Notes: a model not told the origin generated them from the sequence alone. DNA of 15,361 bases from Paracoccaceae bacterium (GCA_023260935.1 JALQTL010000403.1:1-15361), one strand, 5' to 3'. Positions 6,963 through 13,933 are shown, counted from the stretch's first letter. Numbers and translations are program-made.

Positions 6963-7442
6963 CTATGATTTATCGAAGCTGAAGCCTTCGGGATAGGCGT
7001 GAAAACCGTCGAAGTCGCTCTTGCCCAAGGGCACGCCGGCCATCCGCAGCGCGGCATAGCCCATGGTCAGGTGAAAGAAGAAGTTGGGCAGGCCGAAAAG
7101 CCGTGCGAAGTCCTGCCCGCTCTGTTCCAGATCGGCCGTGCCCGCGCGGTGGCGGATGACCCGTGCCGATGCCCCTTCGAATTCCGCCGGTTTCATCGCC
7201 CCGAGCGTGGCCCGCGCCACGGCAAGCCGAGGGGGCAGGGCTGCTGGCAGGTCTGGCACCTCGCGCCCGGCAAGGGGGCACGCGACCCTCAAGGAAAAGC
7301 CCGCGGCCGTGGCGAAATGCTGGCCGGCAGAAAAACTGTTGCCGATGCGGGTGTCCAGGGCCCCACCGCGCCCCGCCTTTTCCACCATTGCGGACATCTG
7401 GCCCAGATAGTGGCGAAACACGGGGACGGTTTCGTGATACAT
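6963..7442 (-). CDS. DUF1993 domain-containing protein
   Basis: A 159-residue cytoplasmic protein of the DUF1993 family, a four-helix bundle related in fold to DinB/YfiT metalloenzymes; its activity is not known. Family features are the N-terminal YHETVPVFRHYLGQMSAMVEKA, FSAGQHFATAAGFSLRVACPLAG near 36-58, and the end FGLPNFFFHLTMGYAALRMAGVPLGKSDF. The His in FFFHLTMGYAALR is the conserved late one. The ATG overlaps the aspS stop by one base (TGATG at 7444-7440), so it is likely translated by re-initiation after aspS. Length is normal. No link to tRNA charging is implied beyond co-expression. Confidence 0.88.
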   Translation of the reverse strand: MYHETVPVFRHYLGQMSAMVEKAGRGGALDTRIGNSFSAGQHFATAAGFSLRVACPLAGREVPDLPAALPPRLAVARATLGAMKPAEFEGASARVIRHRAGTADLEQSGQDFARLFGLPNFFFHLTMGYAALRMAGVPLGKSDFDGFHAYPEGFSFDKS

Positions 7443-9226
7443 CAGGCCTCTTTCGGCAGGACGCGCAGGCGCAATTCGCGAAGCTGTTCGTTCGTCGGTT
7501 CCGAAGGCGCGTTCATCAGCAGGTCTTCGGCGCGCTGGTTCATCGGGAACATGATGACTTCGCGAATATTCGACGTATCGGCCAGCAGCATCACCAGACG
7601 ATCGATGCCCGCCGCACAGCCGCCATGAGGCGGTGCGCCATACTTGAACGCCTTGACCATGCCGCCAAAGCGCTTGTCCACCTCGGAATTCGGATAGCCG
7701 GCCAGTTCAAAGGCCTTGTACATGATTTCCGGCTTGTGGTTGCGAATTCCGCCCGAGATGACCTCATAGCCATTGCACGCAAGGTCGTACTGATAGGCAT
7801 AGACTTGCAGCGGATCGCCCATCAGCGCCTCAAGCCCCCCCTGCGGCATCGAGAAGGGGTTGTGGCTGAAGTCGATCTTTCCGTCATCCGTCTTTTCGTA
7901 CATCGGGAAATCGACGATCCAGGCGAACTTGAAGCAATCCTTCTCGGTCAGGCCCAATTCTTCGCCAATCACATTGCGCGCCCGGCCTGCGACGGCCTCG
8001 AACGCTTCGGGCTTGCCCCCAAGGAAGAAGGCGGCGTCGCCCTCGTTCAGTCCAAGTTGCACGCGGATCGCCTCGGTCCGTTCGGGGCCGATGTTCTTGG
8101 CCAAGGGGCCCGCGGCTTCCATGCCAGACCCGTCTTCGGCCTTGCGCCAGAAGATATAGCCCATGCCGGGCAGGCCCTGGCTTTGGGCAAAGGCGTTCAT
8201 GCGGTCACAGAACTTGCGGCTGCCGCCGGTGGGGGCGGGGATGGCGCGCACCTCGTTGCCCTCCTGTTCCAGCAGCTTGGCAAAGATCGCAAAGCCGGAA
8301 CCGCGGAAATGCTCGCTCACGTCCTGCATCTTGATCGGGTTGCGCAGATCGGGCTTGTCCGAGCCATACCATTTCAGCGCATCGCGATAGGCGATGTGGG
8401 GCCAGTCGGCATAGACCTTGCGACCATTGCCGAAATGTTCGAAGAGCCCCTGAAGCACGGGTTGCACCGCGGCAAAGACATCATCCTGAGTGACGAAGCT
8501 CATCTCAACGTCAAGCTGGTAGAAATCGGTGGGCGACCGGTCGGCCCGTGGGTCTTCGTCGCGGAAACAGGGCGCAATCTGGAAATAGCGGTCAAACCCT
8601 GCCACCTGGATCAACTGCTTGAACTGCTGGGGGGCCTGCGGCAGGGCATAGAACTTGCCCGGATGCAGCCGGCTGGGCACCAGAAAATCACGCGCGCCTT
8701 CGGGGCTGGAGGCAGTGATGATCGGCGTCTGGAATTCGTTGAAACCTTGGCGCCACATCGCTTCGCGCAGCCAGCGCACCACGTTCGACCGCAGCATCAT
8801 GTTCTGGTGCATGCTGTCGCGCCGCAGATCAAGGAAGCGATAGGTCAGGCGGGTTTCCTCGGGGTATTCCTGATCGCCGAAAACTGGCAGCGGAAGTTCC
8901 TCAGACGGGCCAAGCACCTCCAGATCGGTCACATAAACCTCGATCTCGCCGGTCGGGATCTTGGCGTTCACAAGGCTTGCGTCACGCGCCTTTACCCGGC
9001 CATCAATGCGGATCACCCATTCCGCGCGCACCTTTTCCATCGCGGCAAAGGCCGGGCTGTCGCTGTCGGCCAGCACTTGTGTGATCCCGTAATGGTCGCG
9101 CAGGTCGATGAACAGAACGCCGCCGTGATCGCGCACCCGGTGGACCCAGCCCGAAAGGCGGATATTCTCGCCGACATGGGCTTTGTTCAGGGCGGCGCAG
9201 GTGTGGCTGCGATAGGCGTGCATCAT
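7442..9226 (-). CDS. aspS: Aspartyl-tRNA synthetase (probably Asp/Asn non-discriminating)
   Basis: A class IIb synthetase charging tRNA with aspartate. It has an N-terminal OB-fold anticodon domain (about 1-105: IRLSGWVHRVRDHGGVLFID), motif 1 around WRQGFNEFQTPIITASSPEG, the GAD insertion typical of bacterial AspRS, motif 2 with FRDEDPRADRSPTDFYQLD, and motif 3 GIDRLVMLLAD near the C-terminus. The 594 residues are normal length. H34 in RDHGGV is the residue type linked in Pseudomonas to charging both tRNA-Asp and tRNA-Asn. The frame opens further, to 9301, but MMHAYRSHTC is the family start and AGAAGGGA lies five bases before ATG 9226; the second ATG, 9223, is equally possible. It heads an operon with DUF1993 and the RimJ/L-like gene. 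Confidence 0.96.
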   Translation of the reverse strand: MMHAYRSHTCAALNKAHVGENIRLSGWVHRVRDHGGVLFIDLRDHYGITQVLADSDSPAFAAMEKVRAEWVIRIDGRVKARDASLVNAKIPTGEIEVYVTDLEVLGPSEELPLPVFGDQEYPEETRLTYRFLDLRRDSMHQNMMLRSNVVRWLREAMWRQGFNEFQTPIITASSPEGARDFLVPSRLHPGKFYALPQAPQQFKQLIQVAGFDRYFQIAPCFRDEDPRADRSPTDFYQLDVEMSFVTQDDVFAAVQPVLQGLFEHFGNGRKVYADWPHIAYRDALKWYGSDKPDLRNPIKMQDVSEHFRGSGFAIFAKLLEQEGNEVRAIPAPTGGSRKFCDRMNAFAQSQGLPGMGYIFWRKAEDGSGMEAAGPLAKNIGPERTEAIRVQLGLNEGDAAFFLGGKPEAFEAVAGRARNVIGEELGLTEKDCFKFAWIVDFPMYEKTDDGKIDFSHNPFSMPQGGLEALMGDPLQVYAYQYDLACNGYEVISGGIRNHKPEIMYKAFELAGYPNSEVDKRFGGMVKAFKYGAPPHGGCAAGIDRLVMLLADTSNIREVIMFPMNQRAEDLLMNAPSEPTNEQLRELRLRVLPKEA

Positions 9227-9272
9227 GGGTTCCCTTCTAAGGAGCCTTGGGGGCGCAGAAATCATCCGGCCC

Positions 9273-9301
9273 GATACACCCCTTGGCGCGGGCGAAGTCA
9301 A
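9273..9301 (-). promoter_or_regulatory. Candidate aspS promoter
   Basis: TTGACT (9301-9296; 5 of 6 consensus) and TGTATC (9278-9273; 3 of 6) are 17 bases apart on the minus strand, about 47 bases before the aspS ATG. The -35 is good, the -10 poor, and the -35 starts two bases past the stop codon of the upstream remnant. Confidence 0.33.
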
Positions 9302-9302
9302 G

Positions 9303-9647
9303 CTAGTCCTGTCCGATCAGCCCTTTCAGCGCTTCGGCCTGGCCCGGTGCAGAGGGAAAAGCCCCGGTTTTCAGGAAATGGGCGGTCTGTTCCCTTAACC
9401 CCGGGTTCAGCATCAGCAAGGCATGGGTCGCGCGCGGCGCCAGATCTACGGCCATGCCGGTCCGCCGCCGCTGACCCCTTGGCCCGCAAGGCCAGCCAGA
9501 TCCCCGCTTGGGGCAGCACAATCGGCATGGGCCGCTGCCGTGGCCTGCCCCAGCCGCCAGCGCCGCGGCCGGAATCTGGCGGATCACACGGCCCTCCCCC
9601 CCCGGAACCCCTGGTGCGGGCCATGGACAAGCCCACCGCCCTGTCAC
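9303..9647 (-). pseudogene. Frameshifted gene remnant upstream of aspS
   Basis: No single frame here looks like a normal protein, but protein-like stretches continue from frame to frame in the same direction. One frame has EGRVIRQIPAAALAAGAGHG, the next PMPIVLPQAGIWLALRAKG, then the first frame returns with MAVDLAPRATHALLMLNPGL and REQTAHFLKTGAFPS before a TAG at 9303-9305. A run of eight G (9603-9596 on this strand) marks another likely frame change upstream. This pattern suggests the C-terminal end of a decayed gene, whose front would lie where the divergent Nudix gene now starts. The tail is loosely reminiscent of an alpha/beta hydrolase C-terminus, but I do not recognise it with confidence. 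Sequencing error in the homopolymer could explain one shift, less easily two or three. Confidence 0.45.
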
Positions 9648-9652
9648 ATTCT
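9624..9652 (+). promoter_or_regulatory. Candidate promoter for the Nudix gene, possibly leaderless
   Basis: TGGACA (9624-9629; 5 of 6 consensus) and CATTCT (9647-9652; 3 of 6) are separated by 17 bases. The expected start site, about seven bases after the -10, coincides with the ATG at 9660. No Shine-Dalgarno sequence precedes that ATG, which fits leaderless translation. The -10 is weak. Confidence 0.3.
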
Positions 9653-9659
9653 TGCGCCC

Positions 9660-10106
9660 ATGACGACAAGATCCCCCCGCCTTGCCACCCGTGCGATCAT
9701 CATGGCCGATGACCGGCTGCTGATGGTCAATGCCTATGCCGGCACCCAGTCCGATCTATGGTGCGCGCCGGGGGGAGGAGTCGATATAGGCACCAGCCTG
9801 CCCGACAACCTGATCCGCGAGGTGCATGAGGAAACCGGCCTTCACGTCGCAGTCGGCCCCTTGTGCCTGGTGAACGAATTTCACGATCCGCCCCGCGGCT
9901 TTCATCAGGTCGATCTCTATTTTCGGTGCGACATCATCGCCGGCCAGATTACCCCGGAATGGCGCGACCCCGAAGGCATCGTGACCCGTCGCCAGTTCTT
10001 TTCGCGCGCCGAAATGGCGGGCATCCGGTTCAAGCCGGACAGCCTGCCCGCCGTTGCCTGGGGGGAAGGGGTGTTTTACGACCCTCTTGAACTGATCGTG
10101 TGCTGA
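9660..10106 (+). CDS. Nudix hydrolase
   Basis: A 148-residue single-domain Nudix protein expected to hydrolyse a nucleoside-diphosphate-linked substrate; the substrate is unknown. The domain begins at PRLATRAIIMADDRLLMVNA. The Nudix box follows (about residues 39-61): GGGVDIGTSLPDNLIREVHE, then ETGL. The catalytic REVHEE core is intact. The position normally occupied by the first Glu (Gx5E) is Thr. LYFRCDIIAGQITPEWRDPEGI is a normal beta-strand segment after the box. The reading frame is open back to 9423, but that extension is Pro/Arg-rich shadow sequence, so I start at ATG 9660, where family similarity begins. There is no visible ribosome-binding site. It is convergent with dtd, with a hairpin element between. 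Confidence 0.88.
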   Translation: MTTRSPRLATRAIIMADDRLLMVNAYAGTQSDLWCAPGGGVDIGTSLPDNLIREVHEETGLHVAVGPLCLVNEFHDPPRGFHQVDLYFRCDIIAGQITPEWRDPEGIVTRRQFFSRAEMAGIRFKPDSLPAVAWGEGVFYDPLELIVC

Positions 10107-10120
10107 ATCGGGGCCAGACC

Positions 10121-10177
10121 TTCATCTTGGCAAAAATACTCTGGGGGGAAGGCCGAAGGCCGGGGGGCAAAGCCCCC
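10121..10177. repeat. Hairpin element with CAAAAATACTC motif (possible dispersed repeat/terminator)
   Basis: After the Nudix stop comes TTCATCTTGGCAAAAATACT (10121-10140), then two small hairpins: GGCC-GAA-GGCC (10151-10161) and GGGGGC-AAA-GCCCCC (10163-10177). An A-rich CAAAAATACTC block followed by G/C hairpins is, from memory, a motif seen after many genes in Rhodobacterales, so it is probably a dispersed element. For transcripts coming from dtd on the minus strand, the hairpins are followed by GAGTATTTTTG, a T-run, so the element could terminate that operon. From the plus side there is no T-run. Repeat status cannot be shown within this single window. Confidence 0.45.
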
Positions 10178-10240
10178 ACGAACTCTATCCCATACGCGAA
10201 CCCAGCCGTGCCCTGTAAACGCCGGCGTCACGCAAGGCGC

Positions 10241-10675
10241 TCAGATATCCATCCAGATCGTCACCGGCCCGTCATTGTGCAGGGCCACGTCCATGTCTGC
10301 GCCAAAGACACCATTCGCTACCGGCACGCCCTCGGCTTCCATCCGTGTGATGAAATATTCGTACAGCCGCTTTCCCTCTTGCGGGGGGGCGGCGGTGGAA
10401 AAGCCCGGGCGGTTGCCGCGCAAATCGGCGGCAAGGGTGAACTGGCTGACGATCAGCGCAGCCCCGCCGACGTCACGCAGCGACAGGTTCATCTTGCCCG
10501 CATCGTCCTTGAAGATGCGCATCCGGGCGATCTTGGCGGCAAGCTGGTCGGCCTTGGCCGTGTCGTCGCCCTGCATGGCGCAGATCAGGATCAGCAGGCC
10601 ATGCCCGATCTCCCCTGTCACGACACCATCGACGGTGACAGAGGCGCGGCTGACGCGTTGCAGCACCGCCCTCAC
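10241..10675 (-). CDS. dtd: D-aminoacyl-tRNA deacylase
   Basis: Dtd removes D-amino acids (and glycine from mischarged tRNA-Ala) from tRNA, keeping translation stereospecific. The 144 residues begin with the classical MRAVLQRVSRASVTVDG. They include the SQFTL active-site motif (77-81), NRPGFSTAAPP (88-98), GVFGADMDVALHNDGPVT (122-139) with the GP motif that rejects L-aminoacyl groups, and a normal short end. Its ATG overlaps the sugar kinase stop by four bases (10672-10675), so the two are translationally coupled although functionally unrelated. It is convergent with the Nudix gene; the 134 bases between hold the hairpin element. Confidence 0.96.
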   Translation of the reverse strand: MRAVLQRVSRASVTVDGVVTGEIGHGLLILICAMQGDDTAKADQLAAKIARMRIFKDDAGKMNLSLRDVGGAALIVSQFTLAADLRGNRPGFSTAAPPQEGKRLYEYFITRMEAEGVPVANGVFGADMDVALHNDGPVTIWMDI

Positions 10676-11595
10676 AATTCGTGGCTCCAGGGCGGGTTCG
10701 CGCCGGGGCGGCTGACGGTCACGGCAGCGGTACGGGTGCCAAGCGACAGGGCAGTGTCCAGCACGGCATCCGGCAAAGCGGTCAGGGCCGTCTTGGTCAG
10801 AACGCCCGCTGTTTGCAGTGCGGCAAGGGCCCCTGCGTTGAAGGTATCACCGGCGCCTACGGTATCGGCCACGGTCACCCGCGTTGCAGCAACAAAGCGG
10901 TTCTGCGTGGCCGTCACCGCCCGCGCCCCTTCGGCGCCTTCGGTGATGAACACCAGCTTCGGTCCCTGCGCGATGATCCCGCGCGCCAGCGCCACCGGGT
11001 CGCCCGCGCCTGCCAGCCAGTGCAGATCTTCATCCGACAGTTTCACGATATCGGCCCGGCCGATCATGCGTTCGATCCGCGCGCGATAGGGCGCTTCCTT
11101 CCCCGCGATGAAGCCGGGGCGGATGTTGGGGTCGATCATCGTCACCCGGTTCCCTGCCTCGCGGGCCTGCAAGGCCTCATACGTGCTGGCGGCGGGGTCG
11201 TTGACCAGGCTGATCCCGCCAAAGAAAAGCGCGGTCACCTCGGCAGGCAGGTCCGGCAGTTGGTCGGGCGAAAGCATCCGGCCGGCGGTATTTTCATCAT
11301 AGAAGGCATAGGTGGCCTGCCCATTCACCAGCTTGACGAATGCCACCGTCGTGGGCCGGTCTGACCGCGCCAGAAAGCGGATATCCACTTGCGAGGCCGT
11401 CAGCGTATCGGCCAGGATTTCCCCCAGCATGTCGGTCGATACGCCGGAAAAGAAAGCCGATGGCGCCCCAAGCCGCCCCAGCGCAATCGCGGTGTTGAAC
11501 ACGGCCCCGCCGGCGTAGGGGGCAAAGCAGGCCTCGCCCGTCGTCGAGGTGCGGGGCAGCATGTCGATCAATGCTTCGCCACAGCTCAGAATCAT
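10672..11595 (-). CDS. PfkB-family carbohydrate kinase (fructokinase-like)
   Basis: A ribokinase-fold sugar kinase transferring phosphate from ATP; it most resembles bacterial fructokinases, but the sugar is inferred. The 307 residues start MILSCGEALIDMLPR. They include APYAGGAVFNTAIALGRLG (the first PfkB signature; the Gly-Gly-Ala-Asn position reads GGAVFN), FFSGVSTDMLG, MIDPNIRPGF, VKLSDEDLHWL and the second signature DTVGAGDTFNAGAL (244-257), with catalytic D250. An ATG six bases upstream (11601) sits directly on the AAGGGGG sequence, so I prefer 11595, which has proper spacing and gives the family N-terminus. No sugar transporter or regulator is nearby, but a palindrome lies in its promoter. 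It is followed by, and overlaps, dtd. Confidence 0.9.
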   Translation of the reverse strand: MILSCGEALIDMLPRTSTTGEACFAPYAGGAVFNTAIALGRLGAPSAFFSGVSTDMLGEILADTLTASQVDIRFLARSDRPTTVAFVKLVNGQATYAFYDENTAGRMLSPDQLPDLPAEVTALFFGGISLVNDPAASTYEALQAREAGNRVTMIDPNIRPGFIAGKEAPYRARIERMIGRADIVKLSDEDLHWLAGAGDPVALARGIIAQGPKLVFITEGAEGARAVTATQNRFVAATRVTVADTVGAGDTFNAGALAALQTAGVLTKTALTALPDAVLDTALSLGTRTAAVTVSRPGANPPWSHEL

Positions 11596-11624
11596 TTCCA
11601 TCCCCCTTCAAGCAGATGTCCGGC

Positions 11625-11652
11625 AGAATAGACGAAAGCGCTGTTAGCGCAA
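11625..11652 (-). promoter_or_regulatory. Promoter with embedded palindromic operator, sugar kinase-dtd
   Basis: In the 61 bases between purC and the kinase, TTGCGC (11652-11647) and TATTCT (11630-11625; 4 of 6 consensus) are 16 bases apart on the minus strand. The perfect palindrome GCGCT-AAC-AGCGC (11650-11638) begins in the -35 and fills most of the spacer. LacI-family sites often have a GCGC centre and lie in this position. Transcription would start near 11618, with AAGGGGG at 11608-11602 as ribosome-binding site. It is a plausible repressor site; the regulator is not in the window. Confidence 0.42.
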
Positions 11653-11656
11653 ACAA

Positions 11657-12625
11657 TCAGGCGGAAAACCACGGCGAAAGATTGTGGCGGATCCGCTCAA
11701 GCGGGGTGGCGCCGGAAACATCGGGCACGAAGGTCTGGCCGGTGATGGCCTCGAAGGCGTCGATATAGACATTCGCGGTCTGGGCAATCATCTCGTCCGG
11801 AATGGCCGGGATGTCATCCTTGTAGGGGTCACAGCGCGCCACCACCCACGACCGGATTACATCCTTGTCAAAGCTGGGCGGGCGGCCGCCATCGCGGAAG
11901 GCGGCCTCATAGCCATCGGCCAGCCAGTAGCGGCTGGAATCCGGGGTGTGGATCTCGTCCGCAATCAGCAGCCGGCCCCCGGCATCCAGCCCGAATTCGT
12001 ATTTCGTATCCACAAGGATCAGCCCGCGGTCGGCGGCCATTTTCTGCCCGCGCGCAAAAAGCGCAAGGGCATGGGCAGAAACCTCGTCCCATTGCGCCGG
12101 GGTCAGCAGGCCCTGCGCCACGATTTCGGCCGGGGTCAGCGGTTCGTCATGCCCGCCGTCAAAGGCCTTGGACGTGGGGGTGATGATCGGGTGGGGCAGG
12201 GCCTGATTGTCACGCAGGCCATCGGGCAGGGTATGGCCATACATCACCCGCGCACCCTTCTTGTATTGCGTCAGCACCGAGGTCGAGGTGGTGCCGGCCA
12301 GATAGCCGCGCACCACGATCTCGACCGGCAGGATGGTGACATGCCGGCCGATCACCACATTCGGGTCGGGGTAGGAAACGACATGGTTCGGCACGATGTC
12401 GGCGGTATGGTCGAACCAGAACCGTGCGGTCTGGGTCAGCACCTGCCCCTTGAAGGGAATGGCGGCCAGAATCCGGTCAAACGCGCTGATCCGGTCCGAG
12501 GATATCAGGATGCGGTTGCCGTCCGGCAGGTCATAGCAATCGCGCACCTTGCCGAAATAGGGGTTTGGCAGTTCGGCGATGCGGGCATGGGGCAGCACGC
12601 GGGAAAGGTCGATCTGGCGGGTCAT
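11657..12625 (-). CDS. purC: SAICAR synthase (phosphoribosylaminoimidazole-succinocarboxamide synthase), long form
   Basis: PurC joins CAIR to aspartate using ATP, the step giving SAICAR in purine synthesis. The 322 residues match the longer fungal/alphaproteobacterial form rather than the ~240-residue E. coli form. Motifs are NPYFGKVRDCYDL near 21-33, ISSDRISAFDRIL, VEIVVRGYLAGTTSTSVL, HPIITPTSKAFDGGHDEPLT, LVDTKYEFGLDAGG, and DEIHTPDSSRYW. The frame is open to 12679, but MTRQIDLSRVLPHARI is the family start and GGAGG lies five bases before ATG 12625. It has its own promoter directly after the transglycosylase stop. The kinase follows 61 bases downstream with a separate promoter. Identification is secure. 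Confidence 0.96.
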   Translation of the reverse strand: MTRQIDLSRVLPHARIAELPNPYFGKVRDCYDLPDGNRILISSDRISAFDRILAAIPFKGQVLTQTARFWFDHTADIVPNHVVSYPDPNVVIGRHVTILPVEIVVRGYLAGTTSTSVLTQYKKGARVMYGHTLPDGLRDNQALPHPIITPTSKAFDGGHDEPLTPAEIVAQGLLTPAQWDEVSAHALALFARGQKMAADRGLILVDTKYEFGLDAGGRLLIADEIHTPDSSRYWLADGYEAAFRDGGRPPSFDKDVIRSWVVARCDPYKDDIPAIPDEMIAQTANVYIDAFEAITGQTFVPDVSGATPLERIRHNLSPWFSA

Positions 12626-12650
12626 CGGGGCCTCCGGTCGGGTGCTTGGG

Positions 12651-12679
12651 GCTATCGCGCGGGCGCGGGGCGGTGTCAA
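12651..12679 (-). promoter_or_regulatory. purC promoter
   Basis: A perfect TTGACA (12679-12674) is followed after 17 bases by GATAGC (12656-12651; 3 of 6 consensus) on the minus strand. Transcription would begin near 12644, about 19 bases before the purC ATG. The -35 begins three bases past the stop codon of the transglycosylase gene. This is the best sigma-70-like match in the window. Confidence 0.55.
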
Positions 12680-12682
12680 CGT

Positions 12683-13933
12683 CTAGCCGCGGCGCAGTGC
12701 TTCCAGAAGGGGCATCGTGGGTTCGCCCGTCACTGGCAGGCTGCGGGCGCGCTGGTAGGCCTCGATCGCGGCGCGGGTCTTGCCGCCGATGACGCCATCG
12801 GCGCCTTCGGTGTCAAAGCCCGCAGCGGTCAGCCGGCGCTGCAATTCCTGGCGGTCGGCCAGCGACATGCCGGCCGCATCGGGTGGAAAGCTGCCCCGGA
12901 TCGGCCCGCCGCCGCGCAAGCGGTCTGACAGATGGCCCACGCCGATGACATAGTTCACGGCGTTGTTGTAGCGGGCGATGGCGTTGAAATTGCCAAAGAT
13001 CAGGAACGCGGGGCCGTTTGTGCCCTGTGGCAGAAGGATGGACCCGGCGCCGTGGCCGGGCAGGCGCCCGCCTGTAGCAGTGGTCACACCCAGCCCGGCC
13101 CATTCCTCGGGCGCGCGTCCCTTGCCGCGGCCGGCAAGACCCGTGTTGAACCCGGCCGGCAGACGCACCTCGATGCCCCAGGGTTGCCCCTTGCGCCAGC
13201 CCGAGCGCGCCAGATAGGCCGCGGTCGAGGCAAGAGCATCGGTCGGGTCTTCCGACCAGATGTCGCGGCGCCCGTCGCCGGTGAAATCCACAGCGAATTC
13301 AAGATAGCTGGTGGGGATGAACTGGGTGTGCCCCATGGCCCCGGCCCAGCTGCCGGTCATGTTGGCGGGGCTGGTATCGCCGCGTTGAAGGATGCGCAGG
13401 GCGGCCAGCAACTGCTGTTCGAAGAAAGCGCCGCGCCGCCCTTCATAGGCAAGCGTAGAAAGCGCCGAGATCACCGGAATATCCCCGCGCCTTTCGCCAT
13501 ACTGGCTTTCCAGGCCCCAGACGGCGGTAACCACCTCGGCCTCGACACCGTAGCGTGCTTCGATCGCGCGCAAGCTGGCGCCGTGGCGGGCAAGCGCGGC
13601 GCGGCCCTTGGCGATGCGTTCCGGGCTGGCGGCAATGGCAAGGTAATCTTCCAGCGTGCGGCTGAATTCGGTCTGGTTGCGATCGCGTTCGATCACGCCG
13701 GGCAGAAAGCCCGCGCTGCGAAAGGCGCTGTCGAAGGTGCCCGGCGCGATGCCCTGCCCCAGTGCCCGCCCGCGGAACCCCGCCACCCATGCGTCATAGC
13801 CCGCATCGGGAACCGGCGTCATGCCCGGGCCGGCCCCGCGACTGACCATGGGCCCCCCGGCCGGCGCGCCCACGCAGCCCGAAAGGCCAAGGGCGGAAAG
13901 CCCGCAGATCAGGCTGCGTCGGGTCAGGTGCAT
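12683..13933 (-). CDS. MltB-like lytic murein transglycosylase lipoprotein with peptidoglycan-binding domain
   Basis: It cleaves the MurNAc-GlcNAc bond of peptidoglycan, forming 1,6-anhydro ends, during wall remodelling. The 416-residue protein starts MHLTRRSLICGLSALGLSGC: a lipoprotein signal with lipobox LSGC and lipidated C20. A T-R-R-S-L sequence there also resembles a Tat motif. Residues ~44-340 form an SLT_2/MltB-type domain: YDAWVAGFRGRALGQGI, VTAVWGLESQYGERRGDIPV with catalytic E142, MGHTQFIPTSYLEFAVDFTG and NFNAIARYNNAVNYVIGVGHLSDRL. The C-terminal ~60 residues (LADRQELQRRLTAAGFDTEG onward) form a PG_binding_1 domain. GGAGG lies seven bases before ATG 13933; the upstream extension to 13999 overlaps the preceding gene and lacks a signal peptide. 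It follows the zinc-ribbon gene by 40 bases. Confidence 0.93.
   Translation of the reverse strand: MHLTRRSLICGLSALGLSGCVGAPAGGPMVSRGAGPGMTPVPDAGYDAWVAGFRGRALGQGIAPGTFDSAFRSAGFLPGVIERDRNQTEFSRTLEDYLAIAASPERIAKGRAALARHGASLRAIEARYGVEAEVVTAVWGLESQYGERRGDIPVISALSTLAYEGRRGAFFEQQLLAALRILQRGDTSPANMTGSWAGAMGHTQFIPTSYLEFAVDFTGDGRRDIWSEDPTDALASTAAYLARSGWRKGQPWGIEVRLPAGFNTGLAGRGKGRAPEEWAGLGVTTATGGRLPGHGAGSILLPQGTNGPAFLIFGNFNAIARYNNAVNYVIGVGHLSDRLRGGGPIRGSFPPDAAGMSLADRQELQRRLTAAGFDTEGADGVIGGKTRAAIEAYQRARSLPVTGEPTMPLLEALRRG

Noticed and set aside
9227..9301. N-terminal extension of aspS to an upstream ATG
   Set aside because: The family N-terminus and a good ribosome-binding site both fit ATG 9226 (or 9223); the extension would cover the promoter.
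9423..9659. N-terminal extension of the Nudix hydrolase
   Set aside because: The extra 79 residues are Pro/Arg/Ala-rich and antisense to the gene remnant; Nudix similarity starts at ATG 9660.
7163..9712. 849-residue plus-strand open frame antisense to aspS
   Set aside because: It mirrors a highly conserved aspS. High-G+C coding DNA commonly leaves the opposite frame open; the product is His/Gly/Arg-rich with no recognisable domain.
12626..12679. N-terminal extension of purC
   Set aside because: It would include the promoter and the ribosome-binding site; the family start is at 12625.
11684..12928. 414-residue plus-strand open frame antisense to purC
   Set aside because: It is the mirror frame of a secure purC gene.
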